Positions 62,219 to 64,000 of a stretch of DNA of 64,000 nucleotides are shown one piece after another. Source of the DNA: Microbispora rosea subsp. aerata. Lineage in GTDB: Bacteria; Actinomycetota; Actinomycetes; Streptosporangiales; Streptosporangiaceae. A program made the translations under genes and the position numbers. Below the pieces are notes generated by a model. The model was not told the DNA's origin, made no database searches, and saw only the letters and a program-made list of their open reading frames with translations. The DNA is taken from the NCBI RefSeq assembly GCF_014647835.1, contig NZ_BMPY01000004.1, positions 92,234 through 156,233 of the forward strand. The letters are read 5' to 3'. Within the stretch, counting starts at the first letter, position 1. Each line of letters starts with the position of its first letter.

Positions 62219-62824
62219 TCGGCGTCGTCTGGCGCGGCCCATGGAGAGCCCCGCACGGCCGGTCAGATCAACCGGGTATTGGTCCGGTGCGGCGTGCCGT
62301 CACCGGCTCACCCGGATCGCGCGTGCGGTTGACCCGTTCGCCGCTGCGAGCGTGATCTGCCCGGCTCGCTGATGCACGTCGGCCTCAGGAAATTCGGCGA
62401 CATCCCGGCGGCGGTGGGCTGCATGGCCGGCCTCACTCGTGGAGGTTGCTCGCGGGCTCGCAGTCTCCGCGCGGTCAGGAGTCCTCGCCCACACGGCCTG
62501 GAGCCTTCGCCCACACGGTCTGTCGCCCACGCGGTCAGGAGCCTTCGCTCATAGCTCCGCTGTGGGCTCCAGCTCCGCCTTGCGATGCATCCACCCGCCT
62601 CCTTCCATGCTCGCGCGTCAGCCCCTTCCGAGACACGTCAGGCCCTTCCTCGAGCGGCGTGGTCGTCGGTGCTCTCGCTGGAGTTCGTACGGGTGCGCGT
62701 TCTGTTTGATCCCCGGCCAGGCTTGCAGACCTGTGATTCCAACAAATCGTGACGTGTGGTTGCAGAGAGTGATGATATCAAGAGAGAATTAGAACACGAA
62801 TTCGAGCTGACTGTAGGAGGTGTC
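62219..62824. other. 606-bp intergenic region with imperfect direct repeats
   Basis: Between 62470 and 62555 short phrases recur: CGCGGTCAGGAG twice and TCGCCCACACGG twice, giving a patchy tandem array. From about 62700 to 62820 the DNA is much less GC-rich than elsewhere in the window, suggesting imported or regulatory DNA upstream of the DUF222 gene. No coding frame is supported. Confidence 0.45.
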
Positions 62825-64000
62825 ATGGATCTGCTTGATATCGATCCAGAGCACTCTCCTCGTTCGTATTGTGCCGATGGTGAGTGGTGGGATCGGCTGA
62901 TCGCCGGTTCGCCGCTGTGGTCGCCGGACGGCTCGTCGGCCAGCGACGGCCGCCGCCCCGGGTTCTTCTCAATGTCATCACCTGCGGCCGACATTCCGAG
63001 CAGTGGTGCGGCGCCCGGCGCCGATGGACCTTGGGGTGGCCTGGCCGCGTTCATGGGCAGCGCATGGGGCGGCGCGCCCGACACCGGCACGCGCGACGCC
63101 GCCGCGCGGAAGAGGATCGGCAGCGCGCATCGCGGTGGGAGCCAGGGAACCGACGGTCGCAGAGCTCAGGGCGCTGCTTTCGGTGCTGCGTCAGGCTCTT
63201 GCCGGGGCGACGACGCCTTCGCCCGCAGTGGCGCGCGCGACGGCTCCGGGGCACGTCACGCTGCGAAGGCACATGACGCTGTGGGCACCGGCCACGGTAC
63301 GTACGGCAGTGATCCTGCGACCGGCGCTGACAACGCTGCCCCGCATAACCCAATCGCCGATGACAGGGCCGGTGCCAGCGGTTGTGGCGGGTACGCCGAT
63401 GGCGCGGCTGCCGGTTCCGGTGGTGATAGTGCTGCCCAGAACAGTGGCCGCTTCACCCGTAGTTGTGCGGCGCCCGGCGATGAGCGTGCTCGTGGTGGGC
63501 GTGCCGATGGTGCCGGTGCCGGTCATGCTGGTGCCGACGCCGCGGATGGCAATGCGGGTGCGGGTGGCGCTGGTGCGGGTGGTGGCCGTGCCCGGTCGCC
63601 GTGGGCGGTGGTGGCGTCGGTGCATGCGGCGGCGCGGGAGCTGGCGGTGACGCCGGCCCCGGAGGACCCGGACATGTGCCTGGCCGGGGTGGAGGAGCTG
63701 CTGTTCGCCCAGGATCGGATCACGTGCGCGGTGGCCGAGTGGGTGGGGCGGGTGCATCGAGCGGGCCAGGCGAAACAGCATGGGCATGCTTCCACCCGGT
63801 CCTGGTTGCGCACCAGTGCGGGGATGACCACAGCCGGGGCGGGCCGGTTGCTGACCCTGGCGGTGGAGCTGGCGCGTCTGCCCCGGGTGCGGGAGGCGTT
63901 CGCCGCCGGGCATCTGGCGGCCGGGGTGGTGGAGGCCATCTGCCAGGCGATCTCGGGCCTGACCGACGAGCAAGCCGCTTTGGCTGAGCCGATCCTGCTG
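62825..64000 (+). CDS. DUF222 (13E12 repeat family) protein, 3' partial
   Basis: The ATG at 62825 follows AGGAGG by 4 bases, and the frame stays open for 392 codons to the window edge. Residues 1-40 begin MDLLDIDPEHSPRSYCADGE. Residues about 41-255 are low complexity, rich in Gly, Ala, Asp and Ser, with GAGAGHAGADAAD-like runs. From about residue 258 (WAVVASVHAAARELAV) a DUF222 domain starts: LAGVEELLFAQDRIT, STRSWLRTSAGMTTAGAGRL and AFAAGHLAAGVVEAI. Such proteins usually end in an HNH nuclease motif, which would lie beyond the window. They occur in many near-identical copies in actinobacteria and are often linked with mobile DNA. The long disordered insert is unusual. Confidence 0.8.
   Translation, partial: MDLLDIDPEHSPRSYCADGEWWDRLIAGSPLWSPDGSSASDGRRPGFFSMSSPAADIPSSGAAPGADGPWGGLAAFMGSAWGGAPDTGTRDAAARKRIGSAHRGGSQGTDGRRAQGAAFGAASGSCRGDDAFARSGARDGSGARHAAKAHDAVGTGHGTYGSDPATGADNAAPHNPIADDRAGASGCGGYADGAAAGSGGDSAAQNSGRFTRSCAAPGDERARGGRADGAGAGHAGADAADGNAGAGGAGAGGGRARSPWAVVASVHAAARELAVTPAPEDPDMCLAGVEELLFAQDRITCAVAEWVGRVHRAGQAKQHGHASTRSWLRTSAGMTTAGAGRLLTLAVELARLPRVREAFAAGHLAAGVVEAICQAISGLTDEQAALAEPILL

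Noticed and set aside
63191-63973. 260-codon minus-strand frame over the DUF222 gene
   Set aside because: The plus-strand frame has a strong ribosome site, a unique start and a recognisable DUF222 domain; the minus frame has neither.

Overview
The window is very GC-rich DNA with densely packed genes, many GTG starts, 4-bp stop/start overlaps and several probable leaderless transcripts. The gene set (GlgE alpha-glucan pathway, M55 peptidase, tandem Ser/Thr kinases, DUF222 protein, GH6-CBM2 cellulase with a CebR-type operator) and the order etfBA / cysteine desulfurase / mnmA / methionine synthase-like / ligA / gatCAB / ilvBNC point to a filamentous actinobacterium. A member of the Streptosporangiales is my best guess, inferred from gene content and protein resemblance rather than from a marker gene.

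Layout. 1-3.1 kb: end of a GPH-type sugar symporter, a secreted CAP-domain protein and a DUF1707-FHA protein. 3.2-6.8 kb: the branched-chain amino acid operon ilvB-ilvN-ilvC (minus strand), preceded by a leader peptide with the run ILVVL and a terminator, i.e. a transcription attenuator. 7-14.2 kb: a membrane PAS-GGDEF-EAL protein, a D-2-hydroxyacid dehydrogenase, a PQQ-type sugar dehydrogenase lipoprotein and a VanW-family membrane protein. 14.7-19.9 kb: gatC-gatA-gatB (tRNA-dependent amidotransferase), interrupted between gatA and gatB by a two-gene AAA ATPase + DUF4276 (Toprim-like) module that overlaps gatB by 4 bp. 20-24 kb: a second GGDEF-EAL protein and, divergently, a GH6-CBM2 cellulase with a perfect 14-bp CebR-type operator. 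24-38 kb: a 5'-truncated ATPase remnant, ligA, a small secreted protein, a MetE-like methionine synthase, an MBL-fold hydrolase, mnmA, a DUF695-like protein, cysteine desulfurase, a TetR/MFS pair and etfB-etfA. 38-44.6 kb: a DUF8094-like protein and three paralogous membrane Ser/Thr kinases in tandem. 44.7-47.8 kb: a YbaK deacylase, then a coiled-coil / PP-loop ATP pyrophosphatase / M55 D-aminopeptidase operon. 48-60.7 kb: enoyl-CoA hydratase and a GT4 glycosyltransferase, then glgP divergent from glgE-treS-maltokinase-glgB. 60.8-64 kb: a divergent TetR / hemerythrin pair and the start of a DUF222 (13E12-type) gene that runs off the window.

How the parts fit. glgB, glgP, glgE, treS and the maltokinase form a closed alpha-glucan/trehalose cycle. 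mnmA and the cysteine desulfurase are the enzyme and sulfur donor for tRNA 2-thiouridine. gatCAB makes Gln-tRNA and Asn-tRNA. The AAA/DUF4276 pair, translationally coupled inside that essential operon, is the best candidate for an uncharacterised system, probably defence-related. The coiled-coil/PP-loop/M55 triplet is the second-best candidate. All functional statements rest on recognising families by eye from the sequence; no database search was run.
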